Numbered from the stretch's first letter, positions 8,594-16,641 are shown. The stretch: DNA of 38,344 bases from Pelagibacteraceae bacterium AG-422-C23 (GCA_003213695.1 QCMO01000005.1:1-38344), one strand, 5' to 3'. The notes: generated by a model not told the origin, from the sequence alone. Numbers and translations are program-made.

Positions 8594-9744
8594 TATCTTC
8601 TAAATCTTAAGTTGTCTCTATTTAGATCAGAAATTTTTGTACATCCCATTAATTTCATATCTCTAACTAGTTCAGATTTATACAATTCTAAAGCTCTTTC
8701 TACACCTGGTTGACCTGCTGCAGCTAAAGCATAAAGATAAAGCCTACCTCCAGAACATGCTTTTGCACCTAGCGATAATGCTTTTAACATGTGAGTTCCT
8801 CTATGAATTCCTCCCTCACATATGACATCTAGTTTATCTCCAACGGCATCAACAATTTCTGCAAGTTGATCAAAAGGTGATCTTGATCCATCAAGTTGGC
8901 GTCCCCCATGATTTGAAACCATAATACCTGTACATCCTATATCAGCTGCTTTTTTTGCATCTTCTACACTCATTATACCTTTAAGTGCAAAATGACCTCC
9001 CCATTGAGAACAAAGTTTTTCAGCATCTTTCCAATTCATGGATTGATCTAACATAGTAGAAAAATAATTCCCTATTGAGGAGTTTGTACTTGTACCCTCT
9101 TTTACAAAGTCTTGAAGATGGGGTAATTCAAATTTACCTTTTGTTAAATAGTTTATTCCCCACATTGGTTTTGTTGCAAAACTGAATAAACTAGATAAAG
9201 TTAATTTTGGTGGAGATGTGAAACCAGTTCTTAAATCTCTTTCACGATTCCCTCCCGTAATGGTATCTACTGTTAGGGCCATGACATCAAATTTGGCTGC
9301 TTTAGCTCGTTCTAAACAAGAGTCGTTAAGCCCTCTGTCTTTGTGAAAATAAAACTGAAACATTTTTGGTGTATCAATCATTGACGATATTTCCTCGACA
9401 CTAACTGTTGCTAAGGCAGAAACCCCAAACATTGTATTGAACTTTTTAGCTGCTTTCCCTACAGCTCTTTCACCATCATAATGAAAAAGTCTTTGAAGAG
9501 CAGTTGGTGACAAATAAAAAGGTAAATCTAATTTTTTACCGAATATTGTTGTTGATAGATCCACATTTTCAACGCCTCTTAAAACATTTGGAACTAAATC
9601 AACATCATCAAATGCACTTGTATTTCTTGCGTAAGTAATTTCATCATCAGCAGCACCATCAATATAATGAAATATTGGAGAAGGTAATTTTTTTTTAGCT
9701 AATTTTCTAAAATCACTAAAATTGTGACAGTCTTTTAAATTCAT
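8593..9744 (-). CDS. lldD: FMN-dependent L-2-hydroxyacid dehydrogenase, copy 2 (LldD-like)
   Basis: This is a second 383-residue paralogue, collinear with copy 1 along its whole length with no large indel. Tyr27, Tyr132, Asp160, Lys255, His279 and Arg282 are all kept. It differs in the FMN-phosphate loop, which reads CEGGIHRG instead of LDGGVRRG, so Asp becomes Glu and an Arg becomes His. Substrate-side segments also differ: FQFYFHKD against FQLYVHKD, and TALQRLFH against SAMQRLYH. This suggests different substrate range or cofactor affinity rather than simple redundancy. It starts with ATG, 9 bp after the PagL-like gene, and is translationally coupled to copy 1 by the TAGTG junction. L-lactate or glycolate are the likely substrates, but neither is shown. 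Confidence 0.92.
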   Translation of the reverse strand: MNLKDCHNFSDFRKLAKKKLPSPIFHYIDGAADDEITYARNTSAFDDVDLVPNVLRGVENVDLSTTIFGKKLDLPFYLSPTALQRLFHYDGERAVGKAAKKFNTMFGVSALATVSVEEISSMIDTPKMFQFYFHKDRGLNDSCLERAKAAKFDVMALTVDTITGGNRERDLRTGFTSPPKLTLSSLFSFATKPMWGINYLTKGKFELPHLQDFVKEGTSTNSSIGNYFSTMLDQSMNWKDAEKLCSQWGGHFALKGIMSVEDAKKAADIGCTGIMVSNHGGRQLDGSRSPFDQLAEIVDAVGDKLDVICEGGIHRGTHMLKALSLGAKACSGGRLYLYALAAAGQPGVERALELYKSELVRDMKLMGCTKISDLNRDNLRFRR

Positions 9745-9753
9745 TTAAATTTG

Positions 9754-10269
9754 TTAAAACTTTTTGAAGAAATTGAACATATAGCTATTTGCCCCAGGAT
9801 TTTTATCTCCCAAACTTGCATTAGACAAATGATTATAAGAAAAACCAAATTGACTATCTTTTGGTAATTCTAGGGAAAGTTGTACCTCACTTTTAAACTC
9901 TAAAGCATGACCTAAATCTTTTCCGTTCCCCTCATTATAATATCCAGGCGCAAAACTTGGTGTCAAATTTAAAGATCCTAATTTGTATTGTGCTTGAATT
10001 CCTGTGTAAAAATATGCAGCATTATCAGCTGTGATCATTGCTCCAGTTATTGGAGATAGGTTTCCTAAAAAAGTATCTCTGTTTAATTCTTCATTTTGAT
10101 GTTGAACACCTACTAAGGTTGCTCTTTTACCGTTGTCACTAAAGTCAAACATACCTGTATAGACATTGAATTCTGTATTTTTATTTTTATCTAATTCTAT
10201 TTCATCAGACTTTACAGGAAGACAGGATAAAAATGTTATTAAAATTATAATTGTTTTATTTAGTTTCAT
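9754..10269 (-). CDS. PagL-like lipid A 3-O-deacylase / acyloxyacyl hydrolase family, outer membrane
   Basis: This 171-residue protein has a signal peptide (residues 1 to about 21) and a beta-barrel-like body ending in aromatic FNFFKKF. The PagL signature is near the C-terminus: NHLSNASLGDKNPGANS, with His147 and Ser149 matching the catalytic His and Ser of the family. By my alignment the third triad residue (Glu in Pseudomonas PagL) is Asn161 here. PagL removes the 3-O acyl chain from lipid A in the outer membrane. It sits 13 bp after ccmH and 9 bp before the lactate dehydrogenase pair, with no functional link evident. Activity is uncertain because of the substitution, although some distant homologues may share Asn at this place. 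Confidence 0.75.
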   Translation of the reverse strand: MKLNKTIIILITFLSCLPVKSDEIELDKNKNTEFNVYTGMFDFSDNGKRATLVGVQHQNEELNRDTFLGNLSPITGAMITADNAAYFYTGIQAQYKLGSLNLTPSFAPGYYNEGNGKDLGHALEFKSEVQLSLELPKDSQFGFSYNHLSNASLGDKNPGANSYMFNFFKKF

Positions 10270-10282
10270 GAATGCAATATAC

Positions 10283-10648
10283 TTAGTTTTTTTTTATAAT
10301 AAATATTTTAAACATTATTGCACCACCAATTAAAAACATCAAGATAGGTAATAACCATAGAAAATAAGTATTTTTGTTAAATTCTGGATCATAAAGTATC
10401 CATTCACCATATTTATTTTTTAAGAATTCATAAATTTGTTTTTCAGTCAATCCCTCATTTAATTTCATTTCAATTAATAATTTTAAACTATTTGCAAATT
10501 CAGAGTCTGAATCATAGACTGATTGACCTTGACAAATTAAACACCTTAAATTTTTAGTTATTTTTAATTGTAAATCATTGTCACTTGCCATTGATACATT
10601 AAACTTAAATACAAATAATAAAATAATAATGTATTTTAAAAATTTCAT
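10283..10648 (-). CDS. ccmH: Cytochrome c maturation protein CcmH (short, CycL-type)
   Basis: This 121-residue protein has an N-terminal signal, a periplasmic domain with the LRCLICQ redox motif (Cys36 and Cys39), the conserved GLTEKQIYEFLKNKYGEWIL stretch, and a C-terminal membrane segment. CcmH reduces or holds apocytochrome c Cys residues so that haem can be attached. It is the short alphaproteobacterial form, without the C-terminal TPR (CcmI-like) half of E. coli CcmH. The ATG overlaps the ccmG stop by 4 bp (ATGA), which indicates coupled translation. It is the last ccm gene of the run. Confidence 0.94.
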   Translation of the reverse strand: MKFLKYIIILLFVFKFNVSMASDNDLQLKITKNLRCLICQGQSVYDSDSEFANSLKLLIEMKLNEGLTEKQIYEFLKNKYGEWILYDPEFNKNTYFLWLLPILMFLIGGAIMFKIFIIKKN

Positions 10649-11169
10649 TTAATTATACTTTTTATTTCAAATAATGAATCTTTATTCAAAGGTCCAATAA
10701 ATCTTTTGATAATTTTTTTTTTATTAATTAAAAAGGACTCTGGCACCCCATATGCTCCCCATTCTATAGCAATTAATCCCTCTTTGTCAGATATAATAGT
10801 TTTGTATGGATTAGTGAGTTTCTCCAAAAAAAATTTAGCATTTTTATTATTATCTTTATAATTTAAACCTACTATTTCTAAGTTATTTTGATTACTTAGA
10901 TTTATTAAAAAAGGATGTTCATCTCTACAAGGCATACACCATGAGGCCCATATATTTAGAAGATAAAATTTATCATTATTAAAAATTTCATTTGAACTTA
11001 CTACTTTATCTTTTTGTGAAAAAATCTTAGCATTAAAGTTTGGTATATCTTTATCGTGAGTTTCTAAATTGGGAGTGTAAATATTTGTATTTTGTAAGCC
11101 TTTATAAAATATAAAAAATAAAATACAAAAGAAAGCGATTAATGATGAATAAAAAATTTTAGTTTTCAT
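10645..11169 (-). CDS. ccmG: Thiol:disulfide interchange protein CcmG/DsbE
   Basis: This 174-residue thioredoxin-fold protein is anchored by an N-terminal membrane helix (residues 5-23) and faces the periplasm. The active site is WASWCMPCRDEHP, with Cys78 and Cys81. The later GAYGVPESFLIN contains the conserved cis-Pro segment of the family. CcmG supplies reducing power to apocytochrome c or CcmH during haem ligation. It overlaps ccmF by 11 bp upstream and ccmH by 4 bp downstream, so it is fully embedded in the ccm operon. Length and motif order are normal. Confidence 0.94.
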   Translation of the reverse strand: MKTKIFYSSLIAFFCILFFIFYKGLQNTNIYTPNLETHDKDIPNFNAKIFSQKDKVVSSNEIFNNDKFYLLNIWASWCMPCRDEHPFLINLSNQNNLEIVGLNYKDNNKNAKFFLEKLTNPYKTIISDKEGLIAIEWGAYGVPESFLINKKKIIKRFIGPLNKDSLFEIKSIIK

Positions 11170-13033
11170 TTCTTTTATTAAACAAACTTATTATTCCACC
11201 AAAACTTATTAACAATACTGATAACCAAATCCAAATCATAAAAGGTTTATTTTGATATCTAATATTGAAATAATCCTGATTTTGTACAAGATTCATAGTC
11301 ATAAATTTATCTGTAAATAAATTTGTCTTAATGTCTGCTTCACTGGTAACGATATTTGGTTGATTGTAAATTCTAAGTTCAGGCTTAAGAACTTCAATGT
11401 TATTATTTAAATTCTTAATATTAAATTTTCCAATTATCACATCATAGTTTTTAATATTTTTGCTTTTTATACTTTCAAAATTAATTTTAATTTTTTCTGA
11501 TTGAAATGTTTCACCAATTTTTAAATTTGTAATAATTTCAGTTGAAAAAATATTATTTAATAAAATACTTAATATTAAAAGACTAAAACCAAAGTGAGCT
11601 AAATTTTGAGACAAATTTTTAAATCCTCTTACAAGGAAATCTTTTGATGTCGAAAAAAATAAATAAAAAGCTGAAGAAAGTAATATTGTATTGATAAGAA
11701 AATCTCCATTAAAATTTTTAATTATAAAATATGATATTAATATTGAAATAATTAAAAATAAAACTAAGAAAAACTTATTTTCTAAATCAGAATTTATCCA
11801 TTTTAATTTTGGGCCAATTGCCATTACAAATAAAAACGGAATTAAAAATGGTATAATTAATTTGTTATAAAAAGGTGGACCTACAGAAATTTTTTCTGAA
11901 GAGATAACTTCCAAGAAAATTGGGTACAATGTTCCAATTAAAATTACAGTTAAAAAGTACATCATAAACCAGTTATTTATTAAAATAGAGGTCTCTTTAC
12001 TTAACCAAAAAAAGTTATAATTTTTTTCATCAGATTTGTGAAAAAATAAAAAAATAAAAATAGATAAGAATATTAAACCAAATAAAAAAATTAAAATAAA
12101 TAAACCTCTTTCTGGATCATTAGCAAAAGTATGAACAGAATTTAAAATTCCTGATCTCACTAAAAAAGTTCCGCACATGCTTAATGTAAAAGTCGATATA
12201 GATAAGATAATTACCCATGAAGTGAGTATTAATCTTTTCTCTAAAATTAAAATACAGTGAAATAATGTAGTAAGAGCTAGCCATGGCATCAAAGAAACAT
12301 TTTCAACTGGGTCCCAAAACCAAAAGCCACCCCAGCCTAATTCGTAATATGCCCATATAGAACCTAGCAAAATTCCTAATGTTAAAAAAATCCAAGACAC
12401 TAGTACCCATTTTTTAATATGTTTTGCCCACTCTTTTGAAATATAATTTAATGACGTTGCGGCAAGTGTAGAGGAAAAAATTATAGATGACCCTACATAT
12501 CCTAAGTATAATATTGGTGGATGAATAGCTAAAGCGGGATCTTGTAAGATTGGATTTAGACCCAATCCTTCCATGGGAACTGGAAAGATATAATTAAATG
12601 GACTTGAGGTTTTTATTAAAAATATGAAAAAACCAATAATAATTATTTGCTGAATAAGTAAAGTTAAATTTCTATACTGTTTAGTTTGTTTCTTAGTTTT
12701 CAGTAAAAATAAAAAAATGAATAATGTCAATACTAATAACCATAGCAATAAACTCCCTTCATGATTTCCCCAAGTACCAGATATTTTATAAAAAAGAGGC
12801 TTAGTGGTGTGAGAATGATTAAATACAGTTTCATTACTGAAATCTGAATTTATAAAGGAAAAAATTAAGCCAAAAAAACTTAAACTTACAAAGAAAAACT
12901 GAAAAAATGTTAGAGATATAATTTTTTTATCAAAAATAGAGGAATTTCTAAAATTTTTTATAGAAAAAAAAACAATGATCAAAGATAAACAAAGACCAAA
13001 TATTAATGAATAAAATCCAATTAAACTTGCCAA
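11159..13033 (-). CDS. ccmF: Haem lyase subunit CcmF
   Basis: This 624-residue polytopic membrane protein is the haem lyase of cytochrome c maturation system I. The tryptophan-rich WWD segment WGGFWFWDPVENVSLMPW lies at about 230-250. Other family segments include WGNHEGSLLLW and LGYVGSSI, with an external His (AIHPPILYLGY) that should ligate haem. The start codon is TTG at 13033. A good Shine-Dalgarno sequence (AAAGGAG, ending about 8 bp before it) overlaps the ccmE stop, and no better start is nearby. It follows ccmE with a 2-bp gap. It joins haem delivered by CcmE to apocytochrome c on the periplasmic side. Confidence 0.95.
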   Translation of the reverse strand: MASLIGFYSLIFGLCLSLIIVFFSIKNFRNSSIFDKKIISLTFFQFFFVSLSFFGLIFSFINSDFSNETVFNHSHTTKPLFYKISGTWGNHEGSLLLWLLVLTLFIFLFLLKTKKQTKQYRNLTLLIQQIIIIGFFIFLIKTSSPFNYIFPVPMEGLGLNPILQDPALAIHPPILYLGYVGSSIIFSSTLAATSLNYISKEWAKHIKKWVLVSWIFLTLGILLGSIWAYYELGWGGFWFWDPVENVSLMPWLALTTLFHCILILEKRLILTSWVIILSISTFTLSMCGTFLVRSGILNSVHTFANDPERGLFILIFLFGLIFLSIFIFLFFHKSDEKNYNFFWLSKETSILINNWFMMYFLTVILIGTLYPIFLEVISSEKISVGPPFYNKLIIPFLIPFLFVMAIGPKLKWINSDLENKFFLVLFLIISILISYFIIKNFNGDFLINTILLSSAFYLFFSTSKDFLVRGFKNLSQNLAHFGFSLLILSILLNNIFSTEIITNLKIGETFQSEKIKINFESIKSKNIKNYDVIIGKFNIKNLNNNIEVLKPELRIYNQPNIVTSEADIKTNLFTDKFMTMNLVQNQDYFNIRYQNKPFMIWIWLSVLLISFGGIISLFNKRNEN

Positions 13034-13035
13034 AT

Positions 13036-13455
13036 CTATTTCTCCTTTAATGCAGCTTTAACTTCTGGGGGCATATAGTTTTCATCATGTTTAGCTAAAA
13101 TTTTTGTTGCTAAAAATAGACTTCTGTCTTTCAAAAACCCCTCGGCAACGACTCCCTTTCCCTCAGAAAAAAGGTTTGGTATTACCCCTGTGTAAATCAC
13201 ATTTATCTCATTTTCAAAATCGGTGACAATAAATTTTAATTCTTTTTCCTCTATAAAAATTGAATTATTTTTTACCATTCCACCAATCCTAATTTTATTT
13301 TTTTCAATCTCTGCTAGTGATTTTACATCTGTTGGTGATTGAAAATAAACAACATTCTCTTCTAAAGATTTTAAAATAAGAAAAGCTGTTAATGACAAGA
13401 TTAAAAAAACTAAAAATATGAAAAAAAATCTTAATTTAACTTTATTCCCATACAT
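13036..13455 (-). CDS. ccmE: Periplasmic haem chaperone CcmE
   Basis: This 139-residue protein has one N-terminal membrane anchor (residues 8-28) and an OB-fold periplasmic domain beginning with the RIGGMV segment. The covalent haem-binding His is His123 in AKHDENY, with Tyr127 as the partner ligand (the HxxxY motif). CcmE takes haem from CcmC/CcmD and carries it to CcmF. The C-terminal tail after Tyr127 is short. It lies 10 bp downstream of ccmD and immediately before ccmF. Confidence 0.95.
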   Translation of the reverse strand: MYGNKVKLRFFFIFLVFLILSLTAFLILKSLEENVVYFQSPTDVKSLAEIEKNKIRIGGMVKNNSIFIEEKELKFIVTDFENEINVIYTGVIPNLFSEGKGVVAEGFLKDRSLFLATKILAKHDENYMPPEVKAALKEK

Positions 13456-13465
13456 GGTTTAAAAG

Positions 13466-13693
13466 TTAGATACTTGAAGTGTTGGACAAAATTTCTTTAT
13501 TAATGCTTTGAGATTTTGCAAAAGCTGCTCTTTCGGAGTTTAAAGTTCCAAATTTGGCAATAAATTTACTCTTTTCTTTTGTATATTGAATTTTAATTAC
13601 AATATAAAGTAGGGTAAAACATGAAAAAGTGAATGCAAAAGCAGACCAAACGTAAAGTCCGTATCCATTCATTGTTAAAATTTCATTTATCAT
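13466..13693 (-). CDS. ccmD: Haem exporter accessory protein CcmD
   Basis: This 75-residue single-span membrane protein has the CcmD pattern NGYGLYVWSAFAFTF followed by a charged cytoplasmic tail. CcmD helps release holo-CcmE from the CcmABCD complex. The ATG overlaps the ccmC stop by 4 bp (ATGA). At 75 residues it is a little longer than many CcmD proteins (50-65). Position between ccmC and ccmE is diagnostic even though sequence conservation in the family is weak. Confidence 0.88.
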   Translation of the reverse strand: MINEILTMNGYGLYVWSAFAFTFSCFTLLYIVIKIQYTKEKSKFIAKFGTLNSERAAFAKSQSINKEILSNTSSI

Positions 13694-14397
13694 AATCTAT
13701 CTAAACCTTTGTTTTTAATCTTTATCAGTTCTGTATTATATTTCATTAAAAAAATTAATAGAGAAAATAGAGCAAATGCCGCAGTCATAATTAATAATGG
13801 ATATAGCATCGATATGTGAATAGATGATTGTGACAAAATATTAACTGAAGCTGGTTGGTGTAGTGTATTCCACCAGTCTACAGAATATTTTACTATTGGC
13901 ACATTAATTATTCCTAAAATTGTTATAATAGAAGTGACCTTAAATACTTTGTCATTATTTTCATAAATTCTCCAAGAAATTAAATATAAAAGATAAAACA
14001 AAGCCATTATTAACATAGAGGTTATTCTTGCATCCCATGCCCACCAGGTCCCCCATGTAGGTTTTCCCCATATTGATCCTGTTACAATCGCAATTATATT
14101 AAATACAAATCCAGATGGTGCTAGACTTTTTGATATTAAAAAAAAATTTCTAATTTTAAAAATATAACCAACAACAGATAAAAAAGTAATTGATGAAAAA
14201 ATTCCAAGACATATCCAAGCTGCTGGTACATGAACATACATTATCCTAACAGAGTGACTTTGTTTGTAATCTTCAGGGGATAATATTAGTGCTTCTGCTA
14301 ATCCTATAGATAAAATAACTATAAATAAAAATAAGACATATTTTGGTGCCTTGGATGTAACTGCAAAAATTTTATTAGGTTCAAAATATTTAAACAT
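13690..14397 (-). CDS. ccmC: Haem exporter / CcmE haem-loading protein CcmC
   Basis: This 235-residue protein has six membrane segments and the WWD haem-handling motif WGTWWAWDARITS (about 113-125). Flanking His residues in MYVHVPAAW and NTLHQPAS fit the haem ligands. CcmC attaches haem to the His of CcmE. It is the first gene of a ccmC-D-E-F-G-H run. The ABC exporter genes ccmA and ccmB, which often precede ccmC, are not in this window, and the 180-bp gap upstream implies that transcription starts here. Confidence 0.95.
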   Translation of the reverse strand: MFKYFEPNKIFAVTSKAPKYVLFLFIVILSIGLAEALILSPEDYKQSHSVRIMYVHVPAAWICLGIFSSITFLSVVGYIFKIRNFFLISKSLAPSGFVFNIIAIVTGSIWGKPTWGTWWAWDARITSMLIMALFYLLYLISWRIYENNDKVFKVTSIITILGIINVPIVKYSVDWWNTLHQPASVNILSQSSIHISMLYPLLIMTAAFALFSLLIFLMKYNTELIKIKNKGLDRL

Positions 14398-14447
14398 AAT
14401 TTTGATTATTTTAGTGCAATTTACTTATTATTATTAGGAAATAATTG

Positions 14448-14510
14448 TCTGATCAAGAATGTCAGAGGGAGATAATAACGAAGGGTAAATATTTAACATC
14501 CTTGACCAGA
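14448..14510 (-). repeat. 15-bp imperfect inverted repeat upstream of ccmC
   Basis: The arms are 14448-14462 (TCTGATCAAGAATGT) and 14496-14510 (ACATCCTTGACCAGA). They mismatch twice as DNA, but in minus-strand RNA both become G-U pairs, giving a continuous 15-bp stem with a 33-nt loop. The element is flanked by 7-bp copies of AATAATT (14440-14446 and 14510-14516, the second sharing one base with the arm). It could be the hspQ 3' end, a ccm leader structure, a small RNA or a tiny mobile remnant. There is no U-run on the stem, so it is not a typical terminator. The 180-bp gap 14398-14577 holds no gene that I can see. Confidence 0.5.
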
Positions 14511-14512
14511 AT

Positions 14513-14542
14513 AATTTACACAATAAATACCTGCTGTGTCAA
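14513..14542 (-). promoter_or_regulatory. Possible sigma70-type promoter for the ccm operon
   Basis: On the minus strand TTGACA (plus 14537-14542) is followed after 18 bp by TAAATT (plus 14513-14518), a perfect -35 box with a 4/6 -10 box. It points toward ccmC. In such AT-rich DNA the -10 match is weak evidence; the exact TTGACA is the main support. A start about 7 bp on would fall in the first arm of the inverted repeat. Confidence 0.3.
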
Positions 14543-14577
14543 AGTTTTGAGCTAAATGTGTTTAAAAAATGAATTTT

Positions 14578-14898
14578 TTAGTTTGAAAGCTTAAAATAGC
14601 TAGATCCTTTTTTTCCTGAAAAAATTTCCTCAATTAAAGGATGTTTAATTGGCTCATCAGAATCATCTATCAACAGATTTTGCTCTGAAACATAAGCTTC
14701 GTATGTTATTTCATCATTCTCTGCAAGCAAATGATAAAATGGTTGATCTTTTCTAGGTCTTACATTTTTTGGGATTGATTGATACCATTCTTCAGAATTA
14801 TTAAATTCAAAATCTACATCGTAAATAACACCTCTGAACTCAAAGTGTTTATGCTTTACAATGTCGCCTATTGAAAATTTAGCTTTTTGAATTGGCAT
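14578..14898 (-). CDS. hspQ: HspQ / YccV-like hemimethylated-DNA-binding domain protein
   Basis: This 106-residue protein of the YccV/HspQ family has a small beta-barrel domain. The family pattern is clear: KFSIGDIVKHKHFEFRGVIY at the start, then the WY segment near residue 38 and PFYHLLAEN at about 68-76. In E. coli the protein is a heat-shock factor that binds hemimethylated DNA and modulates Lon protease. In alphaproteobacteria the role is less clear. It is transcribed away from yciB across an 87-bp divergent promoter gap (14899-14985), in which I see no clear motif. Confidence 0.85.
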   Translation of the reverse strand: MPIQKAKFSIGDIVKHKHFEFRGVIYDVDFEFNNSEEWYQSIPKNVRPRKDQPFYHLLAENDEITYEAYVSEQNLLIDDSDEPIKHPLIEEIFSGKKGSSYFKLSN

Positions 14899-14985
14899 TA
14901 AGATTAGTATGGGTATTTAAAAAAAAAAATCAATAGAAAAAATTTAAAGTTTTTCTGAAAATATAATTTATGTTAATATCTTTTA

Positions 14986-15537
14986 GTGAATAAATCTCTA
15001 TTAAAGTTTCTTACTGATTTTGGTCCATTAGTGATTTTTTTTTACTACTATTACGATAGTGAAAAGGATCTAAAAGTTGCCATTCCACCCTTTATAGTTG
15101 CGACAATAATAGCATTAGTTGTTGTGTGGTTTTTAGAAAAAAAAATTCCTAAGGTCCCTCTTCTAAGTGGTATCTTGATAACTTTCTTTGGTAGTTTAAC
15201 AATCTACTTTGATAATCCAGTTTTTATTTATATCAAACCAACAATAATAAATATACTTTTTGGACTTGCTTTAATATTTGGAAAATATTTCACAAATGAG
15301 ACTATGCTTAAAAAGTTAATGGGAAATACAATTTCATTAACTAATGAGGGTTGGGAAATTTTAAATAAAAGATGGATTTATTTTTTCTTCGGCCTTGCTA
15401 TTTTAAATGAGTTGGTTTGGAGGACTCAATCTGAAGAGTTTTGGGTAAACTTTAAGGTATGGGGATTGCTACCGATAACTTTCATTTTTACAGCTTTTCA
15501 AGTAGGATTAATAAACAAATATAAAACAAATGAATAG
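14986..15537 (+). CDS. yciB: Inner membrane protein YciB (septation protein A family)
   Basis: This 183-residue protein has five to six membrane segments and the YciB signature LLKFLTDFGPLVIFF at the N-terminus, with NILFGLALIFGKYF and LNELVWR later. It is an inner-membrane protein of the IspA/IspZ (intracellular septation) family that supports cell-envelope synthesis and interacts with division proteins. The start is GTG at 14986; the upstream ATG at 14970 is out of frame. It overlaps the DUF2794 gene by 8 bp, so the two are co-translated. Confidence 0.92.
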   Translation: MNKSLLKFLTDFGPLVIFFYYYYDSEKDLKVAIPPFIVATIIALVVVWFLEKKIPKVPLLSGILITFFGSLTIYFDNPVFIYIKPTIINILFGLALIFGKYFTNETMLKKLMGNTISLTNEGWEILNKRWIYFFFGLAILNELVWRTQSEEFWVNFKVWGLLPITFIFTAFQVGLINKYKTNE

Positions 15538-15877
15538 TAATTTAAGATTGGTAATTAATAACGTTAATAACGCAAAAATAGAAGATAAGCATTTTTTTGA
15601 AAAGGATGAATTAAAAATTATTCTAGACTTATATGCAAAAATGGTTTCGGAAGGATCGTGGAAAGATTATGGGCTAAGTATATCAAGTAAACAGGTGGGC
15701 TTTAGTGTTTTTAAAAATGCCACTGAAAACGCTCTTTATAAAATTTGCAAAAACTTTAGACCAAAGAATAAAAATCTTAAATATTTAATAACAGACACAA
15801 CAGGCAAAATTTTAAAAAATTCTTATGACTTAAGAATACTATTGAAAAATACTAATTGGAAAAAACTTAAAATATAA
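15530..15877 (+). CDS. DUF2794 domain-containing protein
   Basis: This 115-residue soluble protein matches the DUF2794 pattern: FFEKDELKIILDLYAKMVSEGSW is spread over residues 22-44, followed by WKDYGL and a Phe/Lys-rich C-terminus with LRILLKNTNW. The family is nearly restricted to alphaproteobacteria and has no known function. The ATG lies within the end of yciB (8-bp overlap), so a link with envelope or division biology is possible, but only by position. It ends 2 bp before the convergent Bax-inhibitor gene. Confidence 0.85.
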   Translation: MNSNLRLVINNVNNAKIEDKHFFEKDELKIILDLYAKMVSEGSWKDYGLSISSKQVGFSVFKNATENALYKICKNFRPKNKNLKYLITDTTGKILKNSYDLRILLKNTNWKKLKI

Positions 15878-15879
15878 TT

Positions 15880-16641
15880 TTATCTTCTTTGACCAAAAAG
15901 TCTCAAAAGCATAATAAATAAATTAATGAAATCTAGATAAAGAGTTAATGCTCCCATAACAGCTTTTTTACCAATAATTTCACCAGTATCACTCGCAGCA
16001 TACATATTTTTAATTTTTTGAGTATCATAAGCTGTAAGACCTACAAAAATTAATACTCCTAAAATTGAAATAACAAAATACATCATTGAAGATTTCATAA
16101 AAATATTAACTAACGAAGCTATGATTATACCAATTAGTCCCATCATTAAGAAAGATCCTAATTTAGTTAAATCTCTTTTAGTAGTGTAACCATAAATGCT
16201 CATTGCTCCAAAAGTAGCTGAACAAATAAAAAAAACTCTAGTTACACTCATTCCAGTATAAACTAATAAAATTGATGATAGAGATAATCCCATTAATGCT
16301 GCAAAAATCCAAAAAGTTGTTTGAGCTTTTGCTGCACTCATTTTATTAATTCCAAAACTCATGTAAAAAACAATACCTAATGGAGCCAACATCACAATCC
16401 ATTTTAAGCCTGACAAATATATGGCTTCACCTAATGGTGCTAAACCAACAATAGCTCCACTAGCATCAGTTGTTACAGACATCTTAAAAGTTAAAAGAGC
16501 AACTATACCTGTTAATAATATTCCTGTTGCCATATAATTATAAACTTTTAACATGTAGGCTCTAAGACCTTCGTCCATTACTACTGTTGATTGTTGAGCC
16601 TCTGCAGCTCTACCTAAAATGCCTTTTTTATCAAATTCCAT
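15880..16641 (-). CDS. Bax inhibitor-1/YccA family membrane protein
   Basis: This 253-residue protein has seven hydrophobic segments and the BI-1 hallmarks: an N-terminal MDEGLRAYMLKVYNYMATG stretch and the C-terminal SILGVLIFVGLTAYDTQKIK with its conserved Asp. The C-terminus is basic (LLRLFGQRR). Bacterial relatives (YccA, YbhL, BsYetJ) are inner-membrane proteins, some acting as pH-gated calcium leaks or FtsH regulators. The specific role here is unknown. It is transcribed alone, convergent with DUF2794 and divergent from the tas-like gene across a 78-bp gap. Confidence 0.93.
   Translation of the reverse strand: MEFDKKGILGRAAEAQQSTVVMDEGLRAYMLKVYNYMATGILLTGIVALLTFKMSVTTDASGAIVGLAPLGEAIYLSGLKWIVMLAPLGIVFYMSFGINKMSAAKAQTTFWIFAALMGLSLSSILLVYTGMSVTRVFFICSATFGAMSIYGYTTKRDLTKLGSFLMMGLIGIIIASLVNIFMKSSMMYFVISILGVLIFVGLTAYDTQKIKNMYAASDTGEIIGKKAVMGALTLYLDFINLFIMLLRLFGQRR

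Noticed and set aside
14398-14577. Possible structural RNA gene (SRP RNA, tmRNA, RNase P or tRNA) in the gap
   Set aside because: None of the conserved core sequences of these RNAs is visible; only the inverted repeat and a weak promoter are supported.
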